Below are positions 52,504 through 60,714 of a stretch of DNA of 64,000 nt, in pieces. Both the position numbers and the translations under genes were made by a program. The first letter of the stretch is position 1. Each line of letters opens with the position of its first letter. The stretch comes from Chloroflexota bacterium (GTDB lineage: Bacteria > Chloroflexota > Dormibacteria > Aeolococcales > Aeolococcaceae): positions 392,314 through 456,313 of the forward strand of contig VBIQ01000005.1 of assembly GCA_005880985.1 (NCBI GenBank). Direction: 5' to 3'. The notes under the pieces were generated by a model. The model had not been told where the DNA came from. It saw only the letters and a program-made list of their open reading frames with translations, and did not search any database.

Positions 52504-53835
52504 GTGGATGAAGCGGCAAGGTTCTTCCGTCACGGGGCACTAGCCGGCAGCGTGGCCCGCGTTCTTCCCCTGCGCGCCGTCCGCTTCGATCCCGAGAACG
52601 TCGACCTCGGCCGGGTGCTGGCGCCGCCCTACGACGTGATCGGCGCCGACGACCAGGCACGGCTGTACGCCGATGACCTGCGCAACATCGTGCGCATCGA
52701 CTACGGCCAGGTGCTGCCGGACGACCGGCCGGGGAGCGACGACCGCTACACCCGCGCCGCCGGACACCTGCGGTCCTGGATGGACCTCGGCATCCTGGTC
52801 CGTGACCCTCGCCCGGCTTACTACGTCAGCAGCCACCGCGTTCCCGGCGTCGACGATGGCGAGCGCACCCGGGTGGGGATCTTCGCCCGCATCCCCGCCC
52901 GTCCCTGGGACGAGGCGGAGATCCGCCCCCATGAGCGAACCCTGCGCGCTCCCAAGGCGGACCGCCTGGCGCTGATGCGAGCGACCGGCATGCAGACCAG
53001 CCCGGTCTTCGCGCTGTGGGACCGGGCCCCTGGTCTCGACCGGGTTCTCGAGGCGGTCACCGCCGCTCCGCCGGCGGCCACCGGTCGCAGCCGGGGCGAA
53101 CTGGGACGCGAGCACCATCAGCTCTGGGTCGCCGACGATCCCGACGAGGTGACGGCGATCAGCGCCGCCCTGTCCGCGGCCCACCTCTACGTCGCCGACG
53201 GTCATCACCGCTACGAGACCGCCGCCGCCTTCGCCGAGGAGCGTCGCGCCGTCGAGCCCGAGGCTCCCCCCGACGCCGACTTCGCCCTGGCCCTGGTCTA
53301 TCTCTGCGCCGCCGCCGACCCCGCCGCCGAGGTGCTTCCCACCCATCGCCTGGTGCGGCCCGGCGACGGCGTCCCCAGCACGGTCGCGGAGCTCGGTTCG
53401 CGACTCGACGGCGGGCTGCGACTGGAGGCGCGCCCGGACCTGGCCGCCGCCGCCGCCGACATGCGTGCGCTGCGCCCCACCCATCACGCCTTCGCCATCC
53501 TGGGTCACGACGGCGCCGCGCTGCTGAGCACCGAGCGCCGCCCCACCGCGTCTCCACGGGACTCGCTCGATGTGGTGGTGCTGCAGGACCAGGTGCTGAT
53601 TCCCGCCTGCGGCCTCGACCCCGAGCGCATCGACGGCGGCGCCCTCGGCTACACCCGCGACCCCAACGAGGCGGAGCAGGCCATCGCCTCCGGCGCCGCC
53701 GCGATCGCCCTGCTCTGCAACAGCGCCAGTACCGCCGAGATCATCGCCGTCGCCGACGCCCACGAGGTGATGCCGCAGAAGTCGACCTACTTCTACCCCA
53801 AGGTGCCGACGGGATTGGTCCTGTCACCCCTGTGA
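52504..53835 (+). CDS. DUF1015 family protein
   Basis: This 443-residue protein matches DUF1015, which is often found beside serA but has no settled function. Family segments are VLPLRAVRFDPENVDL, VLAPPYDVIGADDQARL, HERTLRAPKADRLALMRAT, YVADGHHRYETAAAFAEER and the C-terminal VMPQKSTYFYPKVPTGL. Start is uncertain: GTG 52504 has a GAGGA at spacing 5, but family alignment would begin at GTG 52552. Its 3' end overlaps the convergent MBL gene by 12 bases. Confidence 0.88.
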   Translation: MDEAARFFRHGALAGSVARVLPLRAVRFDPENVDLGRVLAPPYDVIGADDQARLYADDLRNIVRIDYGQVLPDDRPGSDDRYTRAAGHLRSWMDLGILVRDPRPAYYVSSHRVPGVDDGERTRVGIFARIPARPWDEAEIRPHERTLRAPKADRLALMRATGMQTSPVFALWDRAPGLDRVLEAVTAAPPAATGRSRGELGREHHQLWVADDPDEVTAISAALSAAHLYVADGHHRYETAAAFAEERRAVEPEAPPDADFALALVYLCAAADPAAEVLPTHRLVRPGDGVPSTVAELGSRLDGGLRLEARPDLAAAAADMRALRPTHHAFAILGHDGAALLSTERRPTASPRDSLDVVVLQDQVLIPACGLDPERIDGGALGYTRDPNEAEQAIASGAAAIALLCNSASTAEIIAVADAHEVMPQKSTYFYPKVPTGLVLSPL

Positions 53836-55212
53836 GCCGTTCAGGTCCATGCGCGCCCAGGCCTCGTATCCGCCGACCAGGTCGGACACGTCGCTGAAAC
53901 CGTGGGCCCGCAGCAGGCTGGCGCCGATCGACGAGCGGTAGCCGCCGGCACAGTGGACGACGGTGGGACGCGAGGGGTCGAGTGTGTCGAGCCGTGACGC
54001 GAGCACGGCCAGCGGGATGTGGCGCGAGCCGGGGATCACGCCGCGCTCCAGCTCACCGGGGTTGCGCACGTCGACGATGATCAGGTCCGGGATCTGCTCC
54101 ATGCGGTGGACGAGATCGAGCGCGGTGAGCCGCGATCCCACCTGCGCCAACTCGGGGTGCTCGAGCAGCGCTCGCATGGGCTGATCGAGGTAGCCGGCGA
54201 GATTGTCGAACCCGATGCGGGCGAGGCGGACCTTGCCCTCGAGCTCGGTGGCGGTGTCGCCGACCAGCACGATCGGCTGATCCGGCGTGATCACGTCGCC
54301 GGCGTACTCGGCGAAGCGTCCCTCGAGCCCGACGTTCAGCGATCCGCGAAGGTGGCCGGCGGCGAAGTCGGCGGGCGACCGGGTGTCGAGAAGCACGCCG
54401 CCGTCCCGGTTCAGGGCGAGGGCGCGCTCGAGTGAGAGGGCCTCGGGCGGACGGTGCTCTCCCAGCAGCGAGTGCTGCTGCCGGTTGCGGCGCGCGCTGA
54501 AGGAGAAGTAGGGAGGCTGCGCCGGTTGGTCGCGGGTGACCAGGGCGACGAACTCGGCCTCGTCCGCAGCGCGCAGCGCGTAGTTCCGGCGCCGCTGCTC
54601 ACCGATCGTCGACGTGGTCTCGGTGGAGAGGTTCTTGCCGCACGCCGAGCCGGCGCCGTGCGCGGGATAGACGCGGGTCGCATCGGGAAGCGTCAGCAGC
54701 TTCTCCTGCAGCGAATGGTACAGCTGGCGCGCCAGCACCTCCGGGGATGCACCCTCCGACGACGCCAGGTCGGGCCGGCCGACATCGCCGATGAACAGGG
54801 TGTCGCCGCTGAGGACGGCGTAGGGCACCGGGTCGCCGGCGCGCTCGTACACCACCAGGCTGATCGATTCCGGCGTGTGCCCGGGGGTGGCGCGCACCTC
54901 GATCTCCACCTCGCCCAGGGCTATGCGCTCGCCGTCGCGCAGGCGCTCGATCGCGAACTCGGCGTCGGCAGCCTCCCCATAACAGATCGGCGCGCCGGTC
55001 TGGTCGGCGAGCTCGAGGTGGCCGGAGACGAAATCGGCGTGGAAGTGAGTCTCGATGATGCGCTCGATCGTCAACTGTTCATGAGCCGCGTCGGCGAGGT
55101 ATCCGGAGACGTCGCGTTGCGGATCGACGACGACGGCGCGACCGGTGGACTGGTCGCCGATCAGGTACGAGGCCTGTGACAGGCAACCCAGGTAGTACTG
55201 CCGGAAGATCAC
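53824..55212 (-). CDS. MBL-fold persulfide-dioxygenase-like protein with two rhodanese domains
   Basis: This 462-residue protein has a glyoxalase II/ETHE1-like metallo-beta-lactamase domain (residues 1-240), with the iron/zinc motif THFHADFVSGH, ATPGHTPESIS, LSGDTLFIGDVGRPD and VYPAHGAGSACGK. A first rhodanese domain (about 265-350) has Gly-Asp where the active Cys should be (VLVGDTATE). The second (about 365-455) keeps it (VHCAGGYRSSIGAS). Members oxidise persulfides and move the sulfane sulfur. It is the last gene of a four-gene sulfur operon on the minus strand. Confidence 0.9.
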   Translation of the reverse strand: MIFRQYYLGCLSQASYLIGDQSTGRAVVVDPQRDVSGYLADAAHEQLTIERIIETHFHADFVSGHLELADQTGAPICYGEAADAEFAIERLRDGERIALGEVEIEVRATPGHTPESISLVVYERAGDPVPYAVLSGDTLFIGDVGRPDLASSEGASPEVLARQLYHSLQEKLLTLPDATRVYPAHGAGSACGKNLSTETTSTIGEQRRRNYALRAADEAEFVALVTRDQPAQPPYFSFSARRNRQQHSLLGEHRPPEALSLERALALNRDGGVLLDTRSPADFAAGHLRGSLNVGLEGRFAEYAGDVITPDQPIVLVGDTATELEGKVRLARIGFDNLAGYLDQPMRALLEHPELAQVGSRLTALDLVHRMEQIPDLIIVDVRNPGELERGVIPGSRHIPLAVLASRLDTLDPSRPTVVHCAGGYRSSIGASLLRAHGFSDVSDLVGGYEAWARMDLNGSQG

Positions 55213-55224
55213 CTCAGTTCGCGA

Positions 55225-55605
55225 TCACCAGTGCCAGACCAGCCGGTACTCCTCGAACAGGCTGGGCAGGTCCCGACGGGAGATCGGCTGGACTCCCTCG
55301 ACGAGGTTGGCTTCCTGAATGCCGCGTTCGGCAACGTCTTCGCGCACGTAGTAGACGGGCGCTCCCTTGGCCATCAGCGCCCGCAGATCCTCATCGATCT
55401 GCGGGGGATGACTCATCTCGAGGTCGCCGAAGCTCAGGCCCGAGGCGTCCTGACCCTTGACGGCATAGTTGCCCGCGCTCCCTCGCAGCAGGATGCCGAC
55501 GTCCAGCCCATTGTTCTTGAGCATGTGGTTGAGCCAGAGGATGGTGTCGTCCTGCTCCTCCACGGTGGCGCGATAGGCGGTCTCGACGATGCTCAGCACC
55601 TTCAT
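55225..55605 (-). CDS. DsrE-family sulfur-relay protein (126 aa)
   Basis: This 126-residue protein has the DsrE/F/H-like alpha/beta fold: MKVLSIVETAYR first strand, ILWLNHMLKNNGLDVGILLR and YYVREDVAERGIQEANLVEG. The DsrE-type Cys is absent from its expected loop, which reads LMAKGAPVYYVRED, so it may be a structural or partner subunit. The start MKVLSIV was chosen because upstream residues are not family-like. 12 bases from the MBL gene. Confidence 0.78.
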   Translation of the reverse strand: MKVLSIVETAYRATVEEQDDTILWLNHMLKNNGLDVGILLRGSAGNYAVKGQDASGLSFGDLEMSHPPQIDEDLRALMAKGAPVYYVREDVAERGIQEANLVEGVQPISRRDLPSLFEEYRLVWHW

Positions 55606-55615
55606 GCTCAGACCC

Positions 55616-56011
55616 TCAGTTGGTGGGAATGACCAGAGTGGCATCCGAGGACTTCACCCACTCGGCAAACTCCTTGGGGCTGCCCCGCACCGGACCCTCG
55701 ATCCACTTCCCGGCGCCGCGCTCGTCGACGCACAGTCCGCAGTTGACCCAGCTCAACCGGCCCTGGGCGCTTCGGAAGAGGGCGGCGATCCAGTCCTTGG
55801 TGGTCGGGTGCGCCTCCTCCTCGACCGAGGTGCCCTTGACCGGGTTGGCATGCGGCGCCTGCTCGGCCATGGTGAGATTCACCGCCCCCTCGTAGGCGAA
55901 GACGTTGACGCTGTGACCCTTGCGCAGCGCCGAGTCGACGATGCGCAGAGCGGTGGTCGTGGTCTCGGTCTCGTACGGGGGATCCATCAGCGCGATCGTC
56001 AGTGTCCCCAT
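55616..56011 (-). CDS. DsrE/DsrF-like sulfur-relay protein with CxxC (131 aa)
   Basis: The 131-residue protein starts MGTLTIALMDPPYETETT, a DsrE-type first strand. It contains ALRKGHSVNVFAYEGAVNLT and WVNCGLCVDERG, which provides a Cys-x-x-Cys pair likely to bear persulfide. It is separated by 10 bases from the next gene of the operon on each side. Its role is likely sulfur transfer with its two paralogue-like neighbours and the MBL-rhodanese protein. Confidence 0.82.
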   Translation of the reverse strand: MGTLTIALMDPPYETETTTTALRIVDSALRKGHSVNVFAYEGAVNLTMAEQAPHANPVKGTSVEEEAHPTTKDWIAALFRSAQGRLSWVNCGLCVDERGAGKWIEGPVRGSPKEFAEWVKSSDATLVIPTN

Positions 56012-56022
56012 GCCATCACCCC

Positions 56023-56349
56023 CTAGTGCCAGATGGCCTTGCGGCCGTCGCGGACAACCAGGTCGACGAGCTCGTCGATGCTCGCCCGGCGCACGCCCTC
56101 AGCGAGCTCGTCATCCCGGATGCCGCGCTCGCGCAGGGAAAACTCGTCGGCGAGCAGCGTGGCGCGCCCGCGCAGCGGCGTGAGCGCGGCTGCGGCGGAG
56201 GACGCCTTGCGGGTGGCGAGCACGGCGTTCTGGAGCATGAAGATCACCACGTCATGCTCCTCGGCCAGCCGCCGGCCCAGCCCGAAGGTGCCGCCGCCAT
56301 CGGCAGCGGTGAACGGATCGTGGGTCTCGATCAGCAGGTACTGCCCCAT
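56023..56349 (-). CDS. DsrE/TusB-like small sulfur-relay protein (108 aa)
   Basis: This 108-residue protein begins MGQYLLIETHDPF and continues FGLGRRLAEEHDVVIFMLQN, the DsrE-type beta-alpha-beta start. The segment LLADEFSLRERGIRDDELAE then GVRRASIDELVDLVV follows. No Cys is present. It is the first gene of the minus-strand operon, so the three DsrE-like proteins may form a heteromeric complex like DsrEFH or TusBCD; this is inference. Confidence 0.75.
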   Translation of the reverse strand: MGQYLLIETHDPFTAADGGGTFGLGRRLAEEHDVVIFMLQNAVLATRKASSAAAALTPLRGRATLLADEFSLRERGIRDDELAEGVRRASIDELVDLVVRDGRKAIWH

Positions 56350-56528
56350 GGGCCTACCCCCTCAACTGGCGGCACGACTCCGGCGCCGGATCCCCGAGTA
56401 TCCGCGCTATGGCGCCACGAACGCTGTGATTATTTCGCCGCAGGCGCCGCCGGACAAGGGGCCCAACCGCGACGGCTCTCCCCGACCGCGTGCCTGGGGA
56501 GCGAGGATTCCACCGGGGAGGCCGTACC

Positions 56529-56792
56529 ATGGGGGCAGGCATGGCCCGGAAGATCTCCGTCTACCTCGATGAGGACGTGCTCGAGGCGCTCAACGCCCAC
56601 ACCCAGGCGTCACCGTTGAGCCGGAGCGAGCTGATCGCGGTGGCGGTGCGCCGGTTCCTCCGCGACGAGCGGCGGCGGGCGCGGGTGCCCGGGCCCGAGG
56701 TGCAGCTGGCACGGCGCATCGCCGCCGGCGATCTGCCGTCGCGGACGGTGAGCGCGTCGGCGCTGCCCGCCGGCGCCCCATGGAGCAACTGA
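56529..56792 (+). CDS. Ribbon-helix-helix DNA-binding protein (87 aa)
   Basis: The 87-residue protein begins with a CopG/MetJ-like ribbon-helix-helix domain: the strand KISVYLDEDVLEALNAHT and the helix SPLSRSELIAVAVRRFL. A basic and Pro/Ala-rich tail follows. GGGGAGG lies 8 bases before ATG 56529; ATG 56541 is a possible alternative. No toxin gene follows, so it may be a stand-alone repressor or an orphan antitoxin-like protein. It diverges from the sulfur operon. Confidence 0.82.
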   Translation: MGAGMARKISVYLDEDVLEALNAHTQASPLSRSELIAVAVRRFLRDERRRARVPGPEVQLARRIAAGDLPSRTVSASALPAGAPWSN

Positions 56793-56899
56793 CGGGCTTT
56801 TCGGTTTGACCCGCCCCGCCGCCGGGTAACCACAGAGTCGAGGACGGTGCGGTGCCAGACCCGCGAGACCGTCCCACCACCAGGAGTACCAGCCGCCGC

Positions 56900-57199
56900 G
56901 TGCCAACCTACGGATATCGATGCGAGGAGTGCGGCCAGGAGTTCGATGTCTGGCAGCGCATGACGGACGAGGCGCGGGCCGAGTGCCCGCGATGCGGTGG
57001 ACCGGGACGGCGGCTGTTCTTCCCCGCCGGCATCGTCTTCAAGGGAGCCGGCTTCTACAAGACCGATTCCCGAACCGGATCGGGTGACGGCGCTGCGACC
57101 ACGCCGGCCAGGGAGTCGCCGGCCAAGGAGACCCCCGCCAAGGAGACCAAGAAGACCACCAGCAGCGGCACCGCCAGCAGCCCGAAGACGGCCGACTGA
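56900..57199 (+). CDS. FmdB-type zinc-ribbon regulatory protein
   Basis: The 99-residue protein has the FmdB ribbon: PTYGYRCEECGQEFDVWQRM and AECPRCGGPGRRLFF, two Cys pairs spaced for zinc, then AGIVFKGAGFYKTDSR. A Lys/Thr/Ser-rich tail follows. The family start is normally PTYxYxC, so the GTG at 56900 is the likely start. FmdB is suspected of regulating formamidase-amidase genes in one organism; its general role is not known. Confidence 0.85.
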   Translation: MPTYGYRCEECGQEFDVWQRMTDEARAECPRCGGPGRRLFFPAGIVFKGAGFYKTDSRTGSGDGAATTPARESPAKETPAKETKKTTSSGTASSPKTAD

Positions 57200-57283
57200 G
57201 CGGCCGATGGAGCGGGATCACCCCGCTGATAGCATCACCCCGAAGCCGGACCCGACCGGCCCCCAGTCAGGAGACTCATCCCG

Positions 57284-57613
57284 ATGGCCCAGCCAACCAC
57301 CGTCACCGATGCAACCTTCAAGGACGAGGTTCTCGACGCCTCTGTCCCGGTCCTGGTCGACTTCTGGGCGGCGTGGTGTGCTCCCTGCAAGATGATCGCC
57401 CCCATCGTCGAGGAACTCGCCGGGGAGTACGAGGGCCGGATCAAGGTTGCCAAGATCGACATCGATGCCAATCCCCTGAGCCCGGGCCAGTTCGGGGTGA
57501 TGAGCATCCCGACCCTGCTGCTGTTTCGCGGTGGCAAGCCGGAGCAGCGGATCGTCGGCTACCAGCCCAAGGCCAGCCTGAGGTCGAAGCTCGAGTCGGT
57601 GCTCGCCGCCTGA
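57284..57613 (+). CDS. trxA: Thioredoxin
   Basis: This 109-residue protein is a classical thioredoxin that reduces protein disulfides. VLVDFWAAWCAPCKMIAPIV contains the WCxPC-type active site with Ala between Trp-Cys and Pro. VAKIDIDANPLSPGQFGVMS followed by IPTLLLFRGGKP gives the cis-Pro loop. AGGAG precedes the ATG. It precedes the selC gene. Confidence 0.97.
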   Translation: MAQPTTVTDATFKDEVLDASVPVLVDFWAAWCAPCKMIAPIVEELAGEYEGRIKVAKIDIDANPLSPGQFGVMSIPTLLLFRGGKPEQRIVGYQPKASLRSKLESVLAA

Positions 57614-57631
57614 CGGGTCCGGCGGCCGCGG

Positions 57632-57727
57632 GGGGGCGCATGGGTCCAGGTGGGCTCCTCCGTCTTCAAAACGGCTGGGGGGCGCGCTCGCCGCGTCCCC
57701 GGAGGGATCGTTCCCCTCGCGCCCCCG
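57632..57727 (+). tRNA. selC: Selenocysteine tRNA (anticodon TCA)
   Basis: The sequence folds as a bacterial tRNA-Sec. An 8-bp acceptor stem pairs GGGGGCGC (57632-57639) with GCGCCCCC (57719-57726). A 6-bp D stem pairs GGGTCC with GGGCTC around a 4-base AGGT loop. The anticodon loop CTTCAAA (57664-57670) carries TCA. A long variable arm covers 57677-57700. A 5-bp T stem GAGGG/CCCTC abuts the acceptor. Oddities are one T-C mismatch at the base of the anticodon stem and the T loop ATCGTTC, which swaps bases 54 and 58 relative to the norm. CCA is not encoded. Confidence 0.82.
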
Positions 57728-57739
57728 CCCAGTTCAACA

Positions 57740-57759
57740 GGAGGGCAGTTCCGCCCTCC
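57740..57759 (+). terminator. Hairpin after selC
   Basis: GGAGGGC (57740-57746) and GCCCTCC (57753-57759) form a 7-bp stem with a 6-base loop, 12 bases after the tRNA-Sec end. There is no T run, so it may act as a processing or factor-dependent end rather than an intrinsic terminator. Confidence 0.4.
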
Positions 57760-57888
57760 CCGGCCAGAGCCTTCGGAGTGCGCCTGGGAGGCCGGGCCCC
57801 GCAAGACGGGAGGGCCCCGATCGTTGACTCTCCTGGGGAAGTGCGGCCCGGGGACCCCGCACCCCCGTGTGCTACGGTCCCTTCCAGG

Positions 57889-59172
57889 ATGGGGATGGAG
57901 GCGCCGATCAGGACCATCGACGAGTCCCTGGTCACCAGGTCCCAGGCCGGCGATGAGATTGCCACCACCGAGCTGGTCACCCAGCTCCGGCCGGTGGTGC
58001 AGCGCTACGCGAGGCGCTTCTTCGATGACCCGAGCCGGGCGGAGGACCTCGCCCAGACCGCGCTGATGAAGGCCTTCTCGCGGGTCGGCGACCTGCGGGC
58101 GCCGGAGGCGATCCACACCTGGGTCCTGCGCATCACCCGCAACGAGTGTCTCAACGAGCTCGCCCGGCACCGGGTGCCGGCAGTGCCGCTGTCGACCCTG
58201 GAGGACCAGGGTGACTGCCTCGAGGCGCCGCCGGGCGGCAGTCACGACCCCGAGGAGATGCTCGCCCGGGCGCAGATGGTGGCCCTGGTGCGCCGTGCCG
58301 CCGCCTCACTCCCCGAGCACTATCGCCTCACCCTGACCATGCGGGCCCTCGAGGACCGCTCCTACGAGGAGGTCAGCGAGGCCCTCGACGTGCCGGTCAC
58401 CGTCGCCCGCCTCTGGTATTGCCGGGCGCGCAAGCGCTTCCGGCGCGCCTTCATCGAGCTGATGACCTGCCGGCGCGGCGTTCCCCTCCTCTGCCAGGAG
58501 ATGGGGCTGTCCATCGCCGACATGATCGAGGGAACCCTTCCTCGAGCCGATCGCGACCGGGTCCAGGGGCACCTGGTCGACTGCGCCGCCTGCCGCCAGA
58601 CCGAGGATGAGCTGCGCAACACGGCCTTCCAGACCCCGACCCGGCTGGTGGTGTTCGGCCTGCTCGCCTGGCGGGCCACCCGTCAGGGCGCGCGCCAGGT
58701 GGTGAACGTGGCGGGTCGGGCGCCGCAGATGGCCGGGCGGCTGGCCGTGGCCGGCTCCGGCGGTCTCGCCGTCGCCGCCGGCACGGTCGCTGTCCCCGCC
58801 TCCGTGCCCGCCCCGCCGCTTGCCCCCCTCCCGGTGCTCGCCGCCACCCAGCTGAGAGCGCCGGACGCCGCCCTGGGCCCAGCCCGCGTCCCGAGCCGGG
58901 CCGAGGCCGGCACCGAGCCTGCCGTCGCCGCCACCCCGGCCGCGCCGCCCCAGGACCTGGTCCTCGTCACCGCCTCGGTGCTCGGCTCGACCGGCACCGT
59001 TCCTGGCGCCCTCGCCGATCTGACCGCGACACCCCTGACGCCGCTGCCTCGGGCTGCGGTGCGGATCGCGGTCACCGCCGGACGCCTGACGGCGGGTACC
59101 ACCGGGACCGCGGTCGGACTGGTGACCACCCTGGCCGCGGTCGCCGTCCGCGACGTCTCAGCGACGCGCTGA
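57889..59172 (+). CDS. ECF-type sigma factor with C-terminal anti-sigma zinc finger
   Basis: This 427-residue protein has sigma-70 region 2 (about residues 30-95: FFDDPSRAEDLAQTALMKAF and WVLRITRNECLNELARHR) and region 4 (about 125-180: LPEHYRLTLTMRALEDRSYE and VPVTVARLWYCRARKRFRRA). Next comes a zf-HC2-type zinc finger (about 195-240: LLCQEMGLSIADMIEGTL and HLVDCAACRQ), normally found in a separate anti-sigma protein. The rest is Ala/Pro/Thr-rich with hydrophobic stretches. Sigma activity with built-in control is inferred. ATG 57889 or 57895. The 3' end overlaps folC by 15 bases. Confidence 0.85.
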   Translation: MGMEAPIRTIDESLVTRSQAGDEIATTELVTQLRPVVQRYARRFFDDPSRAEDLAQTALMKAFSRVGDLRAPEAIHTWVLRITRNECLNELARHRVPAVPLSTLEDQGDCLEAPPGGSHDPEEMLARAQMVALVRRAAASLPEHYRLTLTMRALEDRSYEEVSEALDVPVTVARLWYCRARKRFRRAFIELMTCRRGVPLLCQEMGLSIADMIEGTLPRADRDRVQGHLVDCAACRQTEDELRNTAFQTPTRLVVFGLLAWRATRQGARQVVNVAGRAPQMAGRLAVAGSGGLAVAAGTVAVPASVPAPPLAPLPVLAATQLRAPDAALGPARVPSRAEAGTEPAVAATPAAPPQDLVLVTASVLGSTGTVPGALADLTATPLTPLPRAAVRIAVTAGRLTAGTTGTAVGLVTTLAAVAVRDVSATR

Positions 59173-60477
59173 GCCTGCCACCGCCTCCCCGAGGCGGTCG
59201 CGCCCCAGCACCTGGAGGACGTCTCCCACCAGGTAGATCGACCCACAGACCAGCACCACGCCCTCACGTCCGGCCAGCAGCCGGGCGGCGAGCACGGCGT
59301 CCGGGAGGTCGGCCACGGCCCGGGCTCCCGGGCCCCACAGGCGGGCGAGCTCGGTGGCCGGCAGGGCACGGGGGGTCCCCGCCTGCGTGAAGACCGGCGG
59401 CGCTCCCAGCGCCCGGAGGTGATGGAGCATGCCGGCGGCGTCCTTGTCGCGCATCGCCCCGAAGAGGATGCAGAGCGGGCGTTCACCGCAGAGCTCGCGC
59501 GCCGCAGGCACCATCTGCGCCACCGCGGCCGGGTTGTGCGCACCGTCGAGAAGCAGGGCCGGCCGACCGGCGAGCCATTCCAGCCGGCCCGGCCAGCTGA
59601 CCGCGGCGAAGCCGCGCCGGATGGCGTCGTCGCTCAGCGGCAGGCCACGCTCGCGCAGGGCGACGCAGGCGCCGGCGGCGACCGCGGCATTGGGCGCCTG
59701 GAAGAGGCCCGGCAGAGGAACCCGCAGCGACAGCGCCCCACCCGGATAGGAGACCTCGGCGGCGATGCCGTCGTGGCCGCGGCTCTCCGCCGTCACCTCC
59801 AGCTCGACCCCCAGCCGCAGCATCCGGCGCGGATGGACGGCGGCGGCGCGGGCCTCGATCACCGCCAACGCCGGCGATCCCGCTCCGGTGACGACGTCGT
59901 CGCCGGGCTTGATGATCCCCGCCTTCTCCTGCGCCACCTGCTCCACCGTGTCGCCGAGCATGTCCTGATGGTCGAGGGCAACATTGGTGATCACGGCGAC
60001 ACCCAGGTCGAGGACGTTGGTGCTGTCGAGCCTGCCCCCGAGTCCGACCTCGCAGACGACGACGTCGGGATTGCGCTGGCGCGCGACGAGCACCCCGAGA
60101 GCGGTGAGGACCTCGAACTGGGTCGGCGCGCCGGCCCGCGGTTCCACCGCCTTCATCACCGGCAGCAGTCGATCCATCATCCTGGCGAAGGTCGCCTCGT
60201 CGATGGCCCGCCCGTCGATGATGAAGCGTTCGCGATAGCTCACCAGGTGGGGCTTGACGAGCAGCACCGTGCCCAGGCCGGCGGCACGGCAGGCCGAGTC
60301 GATCATCGCCGCCACCGACCCCTTGCCATTGGTGCCCGCGACCAGCACCCCGCGCAGGCCCCGGTGGGGATCACCCACCTCGGCCAGCAGGGCGCTGATC
60401 CGATCGAGTCCCGCCTTGATCCCCTGCGAGCCGGTGCCGACGAGGACGTCGAGGGCCTGGCGATAGCTGAGCGGCAC
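59158..60477 (-). CDS. folC: Folylpolyglutamate/dihydrofolate synthase FolC
   Basis: FolC adds glutamate to folates and, in many bacteria, to dihydropteroate. The 439-residue Mur-like ligase has the ATP loop VLVAGTNGKGSVAAMIDSAC, EVGLGGRLDSTNVLD, TNVALDHQDMLGDTVEQVA followed by QEKAGIIKPG, and LLDGAHNPAAV. The start is GTG. It is convergent with the sigma factor gene and lies 7 bases after the TOBE gene of the molybdate cluster. Confidence 0.95.
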   Translation of the reverse strand: MPLSYRQALDVLVGTGSQGIKAGLDRISALLAEVGDPHRGLRGVLVAGTNGKGSVAAMIDSACRAAGLGTVLLVKPHLVSYRERFIIDGRAIDEATFARMMDRLLPVMKAVEPRAGAPTQFEVLTALGVLVARQRNPDVVVCEVGLGGRLDSTNVLDLGVAVITNVALDHQDMLGDTVEQVAQEKAGIIKPGDDVVTGAGSPALAVIEARAAAVHPRRMLRLGVELEVTAESRGHDGIAAEVSYPGGALSLRVPLPGLFQAPNAAVAAGACVALRERGLPLSDDAIRRGFAAVSWPGRLEWLAGRPALLLDGAHNPAAVAQMVPAARELCGERPLCILFGAMRDKDAAGMLHHLRALGAPPVFTQAGTPRALPATELARLWGPGARAVADLPDAVLAARLLAGREGVVLVCGSIYLVGDVLQVLGRDRLGEAVAGSARR

Positions 60478-60483
60478 GATGGC

Positions 60484-60714
60484 TCAGTCGCTGACTGCGC
60501 CGTCGTCGCGCACCACCATCACGCTGGTGGCCTTGATCAGCGCGCTGACGCGATCACCTTCCTGCAGCTTCATCTCCTCGGCGGCCTCGGCGCTGATCAG
60601 CGAGACCACATGGTTGTCGCCGACCTGGATGTCGACGCGAGCCATCAGCCCGTCGATGCGCACCGCCCGCACGACGCCGGGAAGACGGTTGCGAGCGCTG
60701 GCCCGAAGCGTCAC
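60484..60714 (-). CDS. Mop/TOBE-domain molybdate-binding protein (76 aa)
   Basis: The 76-residue protein is a single TOBE (Mop-type) domain: ASARNRLPGVVRAVRIDGLM, ARVDIQVGDNHVVSLISAEA and LQEGDRVSALIKATSVMVV are the repeating strands that bind molybdate at subunit interfaces. The GTG start overlaps the PucR-like gene by 4 bases, placing it in the molybdate operon as a storage or sensing protein. Confidence 0.87.
   Translation of the reverse strand: MTLRASARNRLPGVVRAVRIDGLMARVDIQVGDNHVVSLISAEAAEEMKLQEGDRVSALIKATSVMVVRDDGAVSD

Noticed and set aside
57340..57420. Possible selenoprotein near selC
   Set aside because: The thioredoxin next to selC has a normal Cys-Cys active site and no in-frame TGA there, so it is not a selenoprotein.
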